Assembly (NCBI RefSeq): GCF_010727605.1
Contig: NZ_AP022568.1
Location: 2,914,001-2,978,000 of the forward strand
Reading direction: 5' to 3'
DNA: 64,000 nt
Source: Mycobacterium simiae
GTDB lineage: Bacteria; Actinomycetota; Actinomycetes; Mycobacteriales; Mycobacteriaceae
Below are positions 22,983-33,921 of this stretch, piece after piece (positions within the stretch are counted from its first letter, which is position 1; every line of letters starts with the position of its first letter). Below the pieces are notes generated by a model that saw nothing but the letters and a program-made list of their open reading frames with translations, did no database searches and was not told where the DNA came from. Position numbers and translations under genes: made by a program.

Positions 22983-23702
22983 TCAGCGCGCCGCCAGTCG
23001 TTCGCGGCGCAGCTGGTCCACTTCGGCCAGCTGCAGCGGCGTCAGCTCGCCCACTACCTTGCCGAGCAGCAGGTCGGCCAGCTCCGGGTTGCGGGCCAGA
23101 CACGGCCCGTGCATGTAGGTCGCGACGATGCTGCCCTGGACAACACCGTCGAAACCATCGCCCAGGCGGTTGCCCGCCCCCTTGGCGACCGCACCCAGTG
23201 GCGAGGCCGCGGGCCCCAACACCGTGCCACCACGGTGGTTCTCGAAGCCGGTCAGCGGCTGGGTCAGCCCGGTCAGCAGCGGCGTGCTCACCAGCTCACC
23301 GATCGTGCGTTGCTGCTGCGGCGTCGTGGTGGCATCCAGCATCCCCACGCCGTCGACGCGTTCTCCGGACGACGTCTCGTACCAGTGGCCGAGCACCTGG
23401 ACGGCCGCGCAGATCGCCAGAACCGGCGCGCCTCGCTCCGCGGCACGTTGCAGGCCGGGGTAGCGCAGCAGATGCCGGGTGGCCAGCCGCTGCGCGTAGT
23501 CCTCGGCCCCGCCCAGCGTGTACAGATCCAGCGATTCGGGCACCGGGTCGTCCAGTGTGATCTCCACGATCTCGGCGGCGAGGCCCCGCAGCCGCAGCCG
23601 TTGACGCAGGACGACCGCGTTGCCGCCGTCGCCGTAGGTGCCCATCACGTCGGGCAGCACCAGTCCGATCCGCACCGTGGACAGCGACCCAGTGTCAGCC
23701 AT
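22983..23702 (-). CDS. gatD: Lipid II isoglutaminyl synthase, glutaminase subunit GatD
   Basis: GatD supplies ammonia from glutamine to MurT, and together they amidate the D-Glu of the lipid II stem peptide. The 239-residue protein is a class-I-like amidotransferase: IGLVLPDVMGTYGDGGNA at the N-terminus, the LYTLGGAEDY loop, the nucleophile Cys in PVLAICAAVQVLG, and the catalytic His in the ATYMHGPCLARNP region. The start ATG 23702 is taken because it gives the family N-terminus and overlaps the murT stop by 8 bases, a sign of coupled translation. The M. tuberculosis equivalent is Rv3713 (named cobQ2 in older annotation). Confidence 0.95.
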   Translation of the reverse strand: MADTGSLSTVRIGLVLPDVMGTYGDGGNAVVLRQRLRLRGLAAEIVEITLDDPVPESLDLYTLGGAEDYAQRLATRHLLRYPGLQRAAERGAPVLAICAAVQVLGHWYETSSGERVDGVGMLDATTTPQQQRTIGELVSTPLLTGLTQPLTGFENHRGGTVLGPAASPLGAVAKGAGNRLGDGFDGVVQGSIVATYMHGPCLARNPELADLLLGKVVGELTPLQLAEVDQLRRERLAAR

Positions 23703-25035
23703 AGCGGGCCACCGCTCGTTGCAGCTGCAGGAACGCCGTGTAGTTGGCGACGACCTCGACTCGCCCCGGCGGGCAGGACGCAATCGCGGCGAGCGTGTCG
23801 TGCACGAGGGTGTGCTCGACCCCGGCGTATCCCAGACGCACCGCCAGGTCCGTGCCCCGCTCGCCCGCCGCAACGACGGCTGCTTCCTCGCGCGGCTGTC
23901 CCTCGCTGGATTCGCCTCGTAATGCACGAGGCTCACCAGCGCGCTGTTGTTCCTCGCTGGATTCGCCTCGTGATGCACGAGGCTCACCAGCGAGATGCTC
24001 GAAGCGCACGTCCCACAGCCAGGACAAATCCTCGCCGTCGGGCACCTGGCCGTTGACCGCGATGACCACCCCGGCCGCATGCTTGTCCACCATCGACAGC
24101 GCTTCCTGCCACCCGGCCGGGTTTTTGGCCAGCAGAATCCGCGCGTCGTGCGCGCCGATGCGCACGGTGCGGTACCGCCCTGCCACCTCGTCCACGGCCG
24201 ACACCGCCGCGACGGCTTTGGCGGGGTCGGCGCCCAGTGCGACGGCGGCCGCGACGGCCTGGGCGGCGTTACCCCTGTTCACTGCGCCGGGCAAGGCCAG
24301 ATGCATGGGCAGTGCCAGCCCGTCGGGGCCATACAGCATGTCCCCATCTGCGGCGCCGAACCACCAGTGCGGGGTGGGGCGCTTGAAGTCAACGCCGGTG
24401 CTGTACCAGTGGCCCTGTTCGCGGACGATCACTTCGCCGCTGCGTGGGCAGCTGACGGAGTCGTTCGCCCAGGCGCCGCCGGCGGCCACCCACACCACGT
24501 TCGGGCAGTCGTAGGCCGCCGACGTCATCAGCACGTCGTCGCAGTTGGCGACGATCACTGCGGACGGGTGGCGGGCCAGCCCAGTCCGCAGCGTGCGTTC
24601 GATCACGTTGATCTCGCCGACCCGGTCCAGCTGGTCGCGGGACAGGTTGAGCAGCACGATGACGCTGGGCACGACGGCGTCGGATACGTGCGGCACGTGC
24701 ATCTCGTCGACTTCCAGAGCGGCCAGGCCGGCGCCGCGATCGGCGGCCAGGGCGGCGACCAGGCCCGCGTCCATGTTCGCGCCCTCGGCGTTGGTGGCGA
24801 CCGAGCCGAGCGTGCTCAACGCGGCCGCGATCATCCGGGTGGTGGTCGACTTGCCGTTGGTGCCGGTGATGACGACCGTGCGCCGTCCAGCGCCGAGCTG
24901 ACGCAGGACCGAGCGGTCTAGGGTCATCGCGACCAGGCCGCCGATCATCGCCCCCGCGCCGCGCCCAGTCACGCGCGACGCCCAGCGCGCGCTCGCCCCG
25001 GCGGCGAGGGCGAGACGGGCGCGGGTGGTGACCAC
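23695..25035 (-). CDS. murT: Lipid II isoglutaminyl synthase, Mur-ligase-like subunit MurT
   Basis: MurT activates the D-Glu carboxyl of lipid II with ATP for amidation by GatD-derived ammonia. The protein of 446 residues has the Mur ligase P-loop (VITGTNGKSTTTRMIA), a central domain (LEVDEMHVPHV, LLNLSRDQLDR) and the C-terminal DUF1727 region (RYRTVRIGAHDARILLAKNPAGW). The Cys4 zinc ribbon known in pneumococcal MurT is not complete: I see SCPRSG but no matching CxxC pair. Residues ~347-382 hold an extra Glu/Arg/Ser-rich stretch made of a 17-residue unit repeated twice; I recall the M. tuberculosis protein as ~33 residues shorter. The start is GTG 25035. Confidence 0.94.
   Translation of the reverse strand: MVTTRARLALAAGASARWASRVTGRGAGAMIGGLVAMTLDRSVLRQLGAGRRTVVITGTNGKSTTTRMIAAALSTLGSVATNAEGANMDAGLVAALAADRGAGLAALEVDEMHVPHVSDAVVPSVIVLLNLSRDQLDRVGEINVIERTLRTGLARHPSAVIVANCDDVLMTSAAYDCPNVVWVAAGGAWANDSVSCPRSGEVIVREQGHWYSTGVDFKRPTPHWWFGAADGDMLYGPDGLALPMHLALPGAVNRGNAAQAVAAAVALGADPAKAVAAVSAVDEVAGRYRTVRIGAHDARILLAKNPAGWQEALSMVDKHAAGVVIAVNGQVPDGEDLSWLWDVRFEHLAGEPRASRGESSEEQQRAGEPRALRGESSEGQPREEAAVVAAGERGTDLAVRLGYAGVEHTLVHDTLAAIASCPPGRVEVVANYTAFLQLQRAVARYG
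23901..23994. repeat. Palindromic 51-bp element repeated twice inside murT
   Basis: The unit starts at 23901 and again at 23952, a 51-bp period. Each unit holds a nested inverted repeat: an outer stem CTCGCTGG with CCAGCG(AG), and an inner stem GCCTCGTG with CACGAGGC (one base changed in the first unit). The length is a multiple of three and no stop results, so murT gains two copies of a 17-residue unit. The form resembles intergenic REP or MIRU-type elements of mycobacteria, here placed in a coding region. Confidence 0.85.
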
Positions 25036-25048
25036 CCGCGCAGTTTAA

Positions 25049-25273
25049 GGGCGATCGCAAGCGCGGCGCTTTTGGCCGGGCGCTGCGGGTCGCCCTCGTC
25101 TGGTTCAGGGCGATCGCAAGCGCGGCGCTTTTGGCCGGGCGCTGCGGGTCGCCCTCGTCTGGTTCAGGGCGATCGCAAGCGCGGCGCTTTTGGCCGGGCG
25201 CTGCGGGTCGCCCTCGTCTGGTTCAGGGTGATCGCAAGCGCGGCGCTTTTGGCCGGGCGCTGCGGGTCGCCCT
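25049..25273. repeat. 59-bp tandem repeat array (VNTR-like), 3.8 copies
   Basis: Units begin at 25049, 25108, 25167 and 25226; the last stops after 48 bases. They are identical except for one C-to-T change in the last unit. The unit starts GGGCGATCGCAAGCGCGGCG and ends CTCGTCTGGTTCA. The array fills the space between the divergent murT and exonuclease genes and ends 14 bases before the murT start codon, so it forms the murT 5' leader or promoter region. Because the unit is not a multiple of three it encodes nothing consistent. Confidence 0.95.
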
Positions 25274-25335
25274 GAAACGGCGACACGGTGGTGCAACGAC
25301 CGGGCGATGTCGGTCAGACGTGCCATTCTCAGTCC

Positions 25336-26337
25336 ATGAGCCCTACGAATCCGGCTCCCTGGGGACGGCCGGCAAGCGATCCAGAGGCGGGGTGGGCCGT
25401 CATCGACGTCGAGACCTCGGGATTTCGGCCCGGTCTGGCCCGGATCATCAGCCTCGCGGTGCTCGGCCTCGACGCGAACGGCCGCGTCGAGCAGTCCGTC
25501 GTCAGCCTGCTTAATCCCGGCGTGGACCCCGGTCCGACCCACGTGCACGGGCTGACCGCCGCCATGCTCGAGGACCAGCCCCAGTTCGGCGACATCATCG
25601 GTGACGTCATCGAGGTCGTACGCGGTCGCACGCTGGTGGCGCACAACGTCGCGTTCGACTATGCGTTTCTGGCCGCCGAGGCCGAGCTCACGGGCGCCGA
25701 ACTTCCCGTCGACACCGTCATGTGCACGGTCGAGTTGGCCCGCCGCCTCGATCTCGGCCTGGATAATCTGCGATTGGAGACCCTGGCCGCGCATTGGGGC
25801 GTGACCCAGCAACGCCCACACGACGCCTTCGACGACGCATTGGTCTTGACCAATGTGCTGGCCTCCGCGCTCAAGCGGGCCCGGGAACGCGACATCTGGT
25901 TGCCCGTTCACCCCGTGACGCGGCGTCGGTGGCCCAATGGCCGGGTCACCCACGACGAGCTGCGGCCGTTGAAGGCGCTCGCTTCTCGGCTGCCCTGCCC
26001 GTATCTCAACCCGGGCCCGTATGTCCGGGGCCGGCCGCTGGTGCAGGGTATGCGGGTGGCGCTGGCCGCCGAGGTGCGCCGCACGCATGAGGAACTCGTC
26101 GAACGAATCCTGCATACCGGACTGGCCTACACCGATGTAGTCGACCGGGAGACGTCGCTGGTCGTTTGCAACGACGTTGCGCCTGAGCAGGGCAAAGGGT
26201 TCCAGGCTCGGCAGCTGGGCGTACCGATGGTGTCCGACGCGCAGTTCATGGCGGGGGTGAGTTCGGTCGTCGGCGGCACCAGCATGGAGGAATTCGTCGA
26301 CGCATCCCGGGCCGACGATCAGCTCGCCCTGTTCTGA
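25336..26337 (+). CDS. DEDDh 3'-5' exonuclease with C-terminal BRCT-like domain (DnaQ-like)
   Basis: This is a proofreading-type exonuclease resembling the epsilon subunit of DNA polymerase III, equivalent to Rv3711c. The 333-residue protein shows ExoI (WAVIDVETSGF, Asp and Glu metal ligands), ExoII (HNVAFDYAFL) and ExoIII with the catalytic His (RPHDAFDDALVL). The C-terminal ~90 residues (TSLVVCNDVAPEQGKGFQA, then GVPMVSDAQFM) look like a BRCT domain. ATG 25336 is chosen because the sequence from SDPEAGWAVIDVETSG is the family N-terminus; a GTG at 25288 would add 16 unlikely residues. Confidence 0.92.
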   Translation: MSPTNPAPWGRPASDPEAGWAVIDVETSGFRPGLARIISLAVLGLDANGRVEQSVVSLLNPGVDPGPTHVHGLTAAMLEDQPQFGDIIGDVIEVVRGRTLVAHNVAFDYAFLAAEAELTGAELPVDTVMCTVELARRLDLGLDNLRLETLAAHWGVTQQRPHDAFDDALVLTNVLASALKRARERDIWLPVHPVTRRRWPNGRVTHDELRPLKALASRLPCPYLNPGPYVRGRPLVQGMRVALAAEVRRTHEELVERILHTGLAYTDVVDRETSLVVCNDVAPEQGKGFQARQLGVPMVSDAQFMAGVSSVVGGTSMEEFVDASRADDQLALF

Positions 26338-26341
26338 CAAG

Positions 26342-26750
26342 GCGCGATGCCGTTGCCGCAGCGGGTCGTCGGTCGACCTGCACTGGCAGCGCGTCGAGGC
26401 GCTGCGTGGCGCCGTCGGGCCACTCGATCGCTTCGGCGCGAAAGCGCTTATGGCGCAAATGCGTTCGTTAGGTGACGAGCAGTTCCGCCGGTACACGCTG
26501 GCCCGTTTCGAGCTGTTCATGGAGGGCGCCCGCCGCCCGCAGCTGCAGCCGTTTCTGCGAGACCTGCAGGCCGCCGCGGTCAAACCGCCACGCTGATCTT
26601 CGAGGCGGCGGGCCAGTCCCCGACACCGGACGGATGGACGAGCTCAGCCGGCTGCTCAACGGCTACGTCTTCGGCGCCCTGACTATCCCCGGCGCCGAAG
26701 ACCCGTCCGGGCTGGTCGACCGGCTCCTGGATACATACGTCGGGGGCTGA
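26342..26750 (+). pseudogene. Remnant of a TetR-family regulator (C-terminal part, frame-shifted)
   Basis: No intact gene lies here, but three frames join into a TetR C-terminal domain. Frame one, from ~26375, reads VEALRGAVGPLDRFGAKA and ARFELFMEGARRPQLQP, and stops at 26594. A second frame gives TLIFEAAGQSPTPD, and a third, from 26634, gives MDELSRLLNGYVFGALTIPG to a stop at 26750. The N-terminal helix-turn-helix is missing. The AraC gene on the other strand overlaps the last ~88 bases. Confidence 0.7.
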
Positions 26751-27730
26751 CGCCGCAGCGTGTCCGCGGGCCGCTCCCCGTAGCGGGCGGTGTATACCGC
26801 GGCGAAGCGGCCGACATTGCCGAACCCCCAGCGGTGCGCCACCGCCGTCACCGTGGTGACGGACGGGTCGCTGTGCAACAGCGCCTCGTGCGCATGACGA
26901 AGCCGCACGTCGCGCAGGTAGTTCATCGGCGTCGTGCCGAGATGCCGGCGGAACCCATCCTGCAACGTCCGGACGCTGACGTGGCTCTGGGACGCCAACA
27001 GTGACACGGTCAGCGGCGACGCCGCTTCGGCCTCGATGAAGTCCATCGCTGCTCGGACCACCCGCGGGGTCGCGCGCGGCGAATCATCGACCAGGGCTTG
27101 GCGATCCGGATGGTCGACGCTGACCAGCAGCCCGCGCACCAGGGCGTCTACCAGCGGCCACCCGAGCAGCGGCTGATCAACCACACTGTCGCGGATAAAC
27201 AGCTCGCGCCGCAGTAGCAACAGCAACTGCAGCCAGCCGTGCCCCGGTCCCGCACGTGTCGACATCGCGCCGTCGAAGTCGATCCGCGGTGCTGGCGTGT
27301 GTCCGAGGCAGCGCGCGAGCGTGTCCTCGACGAAACTGCGCTCGATCTTGACGAACAGTAACCGGCCGTTTTCCCACCGGGGAATCGCCGTCTCGCCCTG
27401 CGGCTGGTAGACGGCGGCCATGCCCTCGCGCACGGTCAGTTGCCCGTCGCGATGCACCGACTCCAAGTGACCCGACAGCGCGACGTTGACGTGGTAGGTG
27501 AGATGTTCGTCGCCGCAATTGATCCACACCGGCGCGCCGAAGACCATCTCTCCGACCGTGACGGGGCCGACGCTGGCGACGCGTTGCTGAAACGAAACGG
27601 TCGTACGGGGCTGCAGCAAACCGATTTTCTGGTGCGGATACATCGCCGCCCCGCACAGCTCGACGGCGTCCTCGAACGAGCGCGCCGACGCCCACCCCGC
27701 ACCCGTCGGCGTACCGGCGTCGTGCTGCAT
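26663..27730 (-). CDS. AraC-family transcriptional regulator
   Basis: This regulator of 355 residues has an N-terminal sensing domain (GLLQPRTTVSF, YHVNVALSGHLES, YQPQGETAIPRW) of the AraC-binding-like type and two helix-turn-helix motifs at the C-terminus (SLLASQSHVSVRTLQDGFRR and VAHRWGFGNVGRFAAVYTARYG). AAGGAGG three bases before ATG 27730 fixes the start. It is divergent from the GMC oxidoreductase, which is its likely target. The last ~28 residues after the HTH (rich in Ser, Pro, Arg) are read antisense through the TetR remnant, so the original stop may have been lost. Confidence 0.92.
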   Translation of the reverse strand: MQHDAGTPTGAGWASARSFEDAVELCGAAMYPHQKIGLLQPRTTVSFQQRVASVGPVTVGEMVFGAPVWINCGDEHLTYHVNVALSGHLESVHRDGQLTVREGMAAVYQPQGETAIPRWENGRLLFVKIERSFVEDTLARCLGHTPAPRIDFDGAMSTRAGPGHGWLQLLLLLRRELFIRDSVVDQPLLGWPLVDALVRGLLVSVDHPDRQALVDDSPRATPRVVRAAMDFIEAEAASPLTVSLLASQSHVSVRTLQDGFRRHLGTTPMNYLRDVRLRHAHEALLHSDPSVTTVTAVAHRWGFGNVGRFAAVYTARYGERPADTLRRQPPTYVSRSRSTSPDGSSAPGIVRAPKT

Positions 27731-27867
27731 GACCCTCCTTCTGAACTACTTCGCCTATCCAGACCGGGGCCGCCGCGGGGGTGCCTTGCTGCCGTACGCG
27801 CAAAATGGCACGGCTGCGGCGCGCAGTGGCTACCCGCCGGTCCGCGCCGACCATAGCCTCGGTCGGC

Positions 27868-29391
27868 ATGGGCCGCTATGACTACTACGACTTCGTCGTC
27901 ATCGGTGCTGGGACGGCGGGATGCGTCCTCGCCGCACGGCTGAGCGAAGATCGCGACCTGCGGGTGCTTCTGCTCGAAGCGGGCGGCGATCCCGGGCCGG
28001 ACGCGAGCGTGCCCGGGATGTGGCCTGCGCTGCTGGGTTCCCACATCGACTGGGGTTTGCGCACGGTGCCGCAGGCTGGCCTCGGCGGCGCCGTCCTGCC
28101 TTACCCGCGGGGCAAAGCGCTCGGCGGTTCGAGTGCCACGAACGCGATGGCCCACCTGCGGGCCGACCGCGCGAGTTATGACTGCTGGATTGCCGAGGGG
28201 GCGCCCGGTTGGGGGTTCGACGACCTGTTGCCGTACTTCCGGCGCAGCGAGACCGCCGACGGCCGCGACCCCCGATTCCGCGGCATGCGCGGCCCGATGA
28301 TCATCGAAGGCGCCCCACAGGTCCATCCGACCGCCGAGGCGTTCTTCCAGGCATGCAAGGAGCGCGGCTATCCGGTGTCCGACGACCTCAACGGTGCGCA
28401 GTCGGAGGGCGTGTGCTGGTATGACCGCAACATCGTCGCCGGGGTACGGCAGTCGGCGGCCGATGCGTACCTCCGCCCGGCACTGGGCAGGGCCAATCTC
28501 ACCGTGCAGACCGGGGCGATGGTGACCGGACTGACGGTGACGGTCGGCCGCTGCACCGGCGTGACGTACCGGCTTACGGCCAGCGAACGGCACACCGTGC
28601 GTGCCGAGCGGGAGGTCATCCTGTGCGCGGGGGCGATCGGATCACCACAGCTGTTGCAGCTGTCCGGGATTGGCCCGGCCGCGGACCTGCGGCGGCACGG
28701 CATTGGCGTCATCGCCGACCTGCCCGGCGTGGGGGCGAACCTGTCCGACCATCCGCTCGCCGCGCTGGTGTATGCCGCGGCACAACCGGTCCCGCTGGGG
28801 GCCTACAACCACGTCGACGCGCTGGCGGCGCTTCGGGTAGACCCCGGCGCAACGATGCCCGACACGCATCTGCTGTTCGTCGACATTCCGCTGCCGCCGC
28901 CCGGGACGTCTGGCCCGGACCAGGGATACTCCATCGAGTTCGGCGTGCTGCGGCCGCATAGCCGCGGCTCGGTGCGCCTGGCGTCGCCGGACCCGACGGC
29001 AGCCCCGCTGATCGACCCGGGATTTCTCAGCGACGAGCGCGACGTCGTGCTGATGCTGCGGGCAGCCCGTGTGGCCCGTGAGGTGGGTGCGGCCGACGCG
29101 CTGGCGCGGTGGCGCGCTGCCGAAGTCATCCCCGGGCCGCAGGTGTCCTCCGACGCCGAACTGGTCGCCCACCTCCGGCGTGCTGTCGGCACCTACTTCC
29201 ACCCGGTGGGCACCTGCCGGATCGGCAGCGGTGCCGACGCGGTGGTCGACACCGAACTGCGCGTGCACGGAATCGATGGCCTTCGTGTCGCCGACGCCGC
29301 AGTAATGCCGTCGCCGCCCGCCGCGAACCCGAACGCCACCGTCCTAGCCATCGCCGAAAGGGCTGCCGACCTGGTTCGCCAGACGGTGTAG
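27868..29391 (+). CDS. GMC-family FAD-dependent oxidoreductase
   Basis: This is a flavoprotein of the glucose-methanol-choline family (507 residues). The FAD site is plain: DFVVIGAGTAGCVLAARLSE with an acidic end at LLLEAGGDPGP. The GMC signature 1 (GKALGGSSATNAMAHLR) and signature 2 (GAIGSPQLLQLSGIGP) are present. The C-terminal active site has His in YFHPVGTCRIG and Asn in PPAANPNAT. An alcohol or choline-like substrate is usual; the actual one cannot be told. ATG 27868 (MGRYDYYD) is chosen since the upstream in-frame 29 residues are Arg-rich and lie in the promoter region shared with the AraC gene. Confidence 0.93.
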   Translation: MGRYDYYDFVVIGAGTAGCVLAARLSEDRDLRVLLLEAGGDPGPDASVPGMWPALLGSHIDWGLRTVPQAGLGGAVLPYPRGKALGGSSATNAMAHLRADRASYDCWIAEGAPGWGFDDLLPYFRRSETADGRDPRFRGMRGPMIIEGAPQVHPTAEAFFQACKERGYPVSDDLNGAQSEGVCWYDRNIVAGVRQSAADAYLRPALGRANLTVQTGAMVTGLTVTVGRCTGVTYRLTASERHTVRAEREVILCAGAIGSPQLLQLSGIGPAADLRRHGIGVIADLPGVGANLSDHPLAALVYAAAQPVPLGAYNHVDALAALRVDPGATMPDTHLLFVDIPLPPPGTSGPDQGYSIEFGVLRPHSRGSVRLASPDPTAAPLIDPGFLSDERDVVLMLRAARVAREVGAADALARWRAAEVIPGPQVSSDAELVAHLRRAVGTYFHPVGTCRIGSGADAVVDTELRVHGIDGLRVADAAVMPSPPAANPNATVLAIAERAADLVRQTV

Positions 29392-29394
29392 CCG

Positions 29395-31440
<2,046 letters not shown>

Positions 31441-31535
31441 GAACTCTACCGCGACCGGCGGCTGGGATGAAACTGAGCCGAAACCGCGCGGACTGGGAAC
31501 CAAAACCGCAGGCCGTAGCCACCGCTAACGGGTCA

Positions 31536-31563
31536 TTAAACGAGATGCGCCGCCACGTATTCT
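31536..31563 (+). promoter_or_regulatory. Possible promoter of the ask-asd operon
   Basis: TTAAAC (31536-31541) and TATTCT (31558-31563) are separated by 16 bases, and the ask start codon lies about 50 bases further on. It is one of the few AT-rich patches in the ask-leuA intergenic region. The match to a primary sigma consensus is only fair. Confidence 0.3.
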
Positions 31564-31613
31564 GAGGTGAACTTAAACCACGTCGGTGGGCGGGAAGGGC
31601 AGGCAGGAAAACA

Positions 31614-32879
31614 GTGGCGCTCGTCGTACAGAAGTACGGCGGATCCTCGGTGGCCGACGCCGACCGAATCCGCCGTGTCGCGGAACGCATCGTAGAGACC
31701 AAAAAGCAGGGCAACGACGTCGTGGTGGTGGTCTCGGCGATGGGCGACACCACCGATGACCTGCTCGATCTCGCGCAGCAGGTGTGCCCGGTGCCGCCGG
31801 CCCGCGAGCTGGACATGCTGCTGACCGCGGGGGAACGCATCTCCAACGCGCTGGTCGCCATGGCCGTCGAATCGCTTGGCGCCCGCGCCCGGTCGTTCAC
31901 CGGGTCGCAGGCCGGCGTGATCACCACGGGTACGCACGGCAACGCGAAAATCATTGACGTCACGCCGACGCGGCTGCAATCCGCCCTCGAACAGGGCGAC
32001 GTCGTGCTGGTCGCCGGCTTCCAGGGCGTCAGCCAGGACAGCCGCGACGTGACCACCCTGGGCCGCGGCGGCTCGGATACCACCGCGGTGGCCCTGGCCG
32101 CCGCACTCAAAGCCGACGTCTGCGAGATCTACACCGACGTGGACGGCATTTTCAGCGCGGACCCCCGGATCGTGTCCAATGCCCGCAAGCTCGACACCGT
32201 GACCTTCGAGGAGATGCTCGAGATGGCCGCCTGCGGTGCCAAGGTGCTGATGCTGCGCTGCGTGGAGTACGCCCGCCGTTACAACCTTCCGGTACACGTC
32301 CGGTCCTCGTACTCGGACAAGCTCGGCACCGTCGTCGTCGGATCGATCAAGGACATAGACATGGAAAGCCCCCTGCTGACTGGCGTCGCGCACGACCGCA
32401 GCGAAGCCAAAGTGACCATCGTCGGTATCCCGGACATCCCGGGCTATGCGGCCAGCGTGTTCCGCGCCGTCGCCGACGCCGACGTGAACATCGACATGGT
32501 GTTGCAGAACGTCTCCAAGGTCGAGGACGGAAAGACCGACATCACGTTCACCTGCTCGCGCGATAGCGGGCCCACGGCGGTGGCCAAGCTGGACGCGCTC
32601 AAGGAGGAGATCGGCTTCACGCAGCTGCTCTACGACGACCACATCGGCAAGGTCTCGCTGATCGGGGCGGGCATGCGCAGCCATCCCGGGGTCACTGCGA
32701 CGTTCTGTGAGGCGCTGGCCAAGGTCGGGGTCAACATCGAACTGATCTCGACCTCGGAGATCCGCATTTCGGTCCTGTGCCGCGACACCGAACTAGATAA
32801 GGCCGTCGTTGCGTTGCACGAGGCGTTTGGGCTAGGCGGCGATGGGGAGGCCACGGTGTATGCGGGGACGGGGCGATAG
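31614..32879 (+). CDS. ask: Aspartokinase
   Basis: This enzyme phosphorylates aspartate, the first step toward lysine, diaminopimelate, methionine and threonine. The 421-residue protein has the kinase motif ([16 protein letters not shown]), the [11 protein letters not shown] and [15 protein letters not shown] loops, and two C-terminal ACT domains ([17 protein letters not shown] and [14 protein letters not shown]) that bind feedback inhibitors. The start is GTG 31614 with AGGCAGGA upstream. Met-250 (codon at 32361) lies where the shorter regulatory beta subunit starts in related actinobacteria, so two products are possible. asd starts directly after the stop codon. Confidence 0.97.
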   Translation: MALVVQKYGGSSVADADRIRRVAERIVETKKQGNDVVVVVSAMGDTTDDLLDLAQQVCPVPPARELDMLLTAGERISNALVAMAVESLGARARSFTGSQAGVITTGTHGNAKIIDVTPTRLQSALEQGDVVLVAGFQGVSQDSRDVTTLGRGGSDTTAVALAAALKADVCEIYTDVDGIFSADPRIVSNARKLDTVTFEEMLEMAACGAKVLMLRCVEYARRYNLPVHVRSSYSDKLGTVVVGSIKDIDMESPLLTGVAHDRSEAKVTIVGIPDIPGYAASVFRAVADADVNIDMVLQNVSKVEDGKTDITFTCSRDSGPTAVAKLDALKEEIGFTQLLYDDHIGKVSLIGAGMRSHPGVTATFCEALAKVGVNIELISTSEIRISVLCRDTELDKAVVALHEAFGLGGDGEATVYAGTGR

Positions 32880-33914
<1,035 letters not shown>

Positions 33915-33921
33915 TCCGCCG

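Noticed and set aside
23703..24080. Longer start for gatD inside murT
   Set aside because: The extra 126 residues are Arg/Ser-rich out-of-frame murT; the family N-terminus starts at 23702.
25072..25514. Open frames across the 59-bp repeat array
   Set aside because: The unit length is not a multiple of three, so the frames simply cycle; they have no start signal and no protein-like composition.
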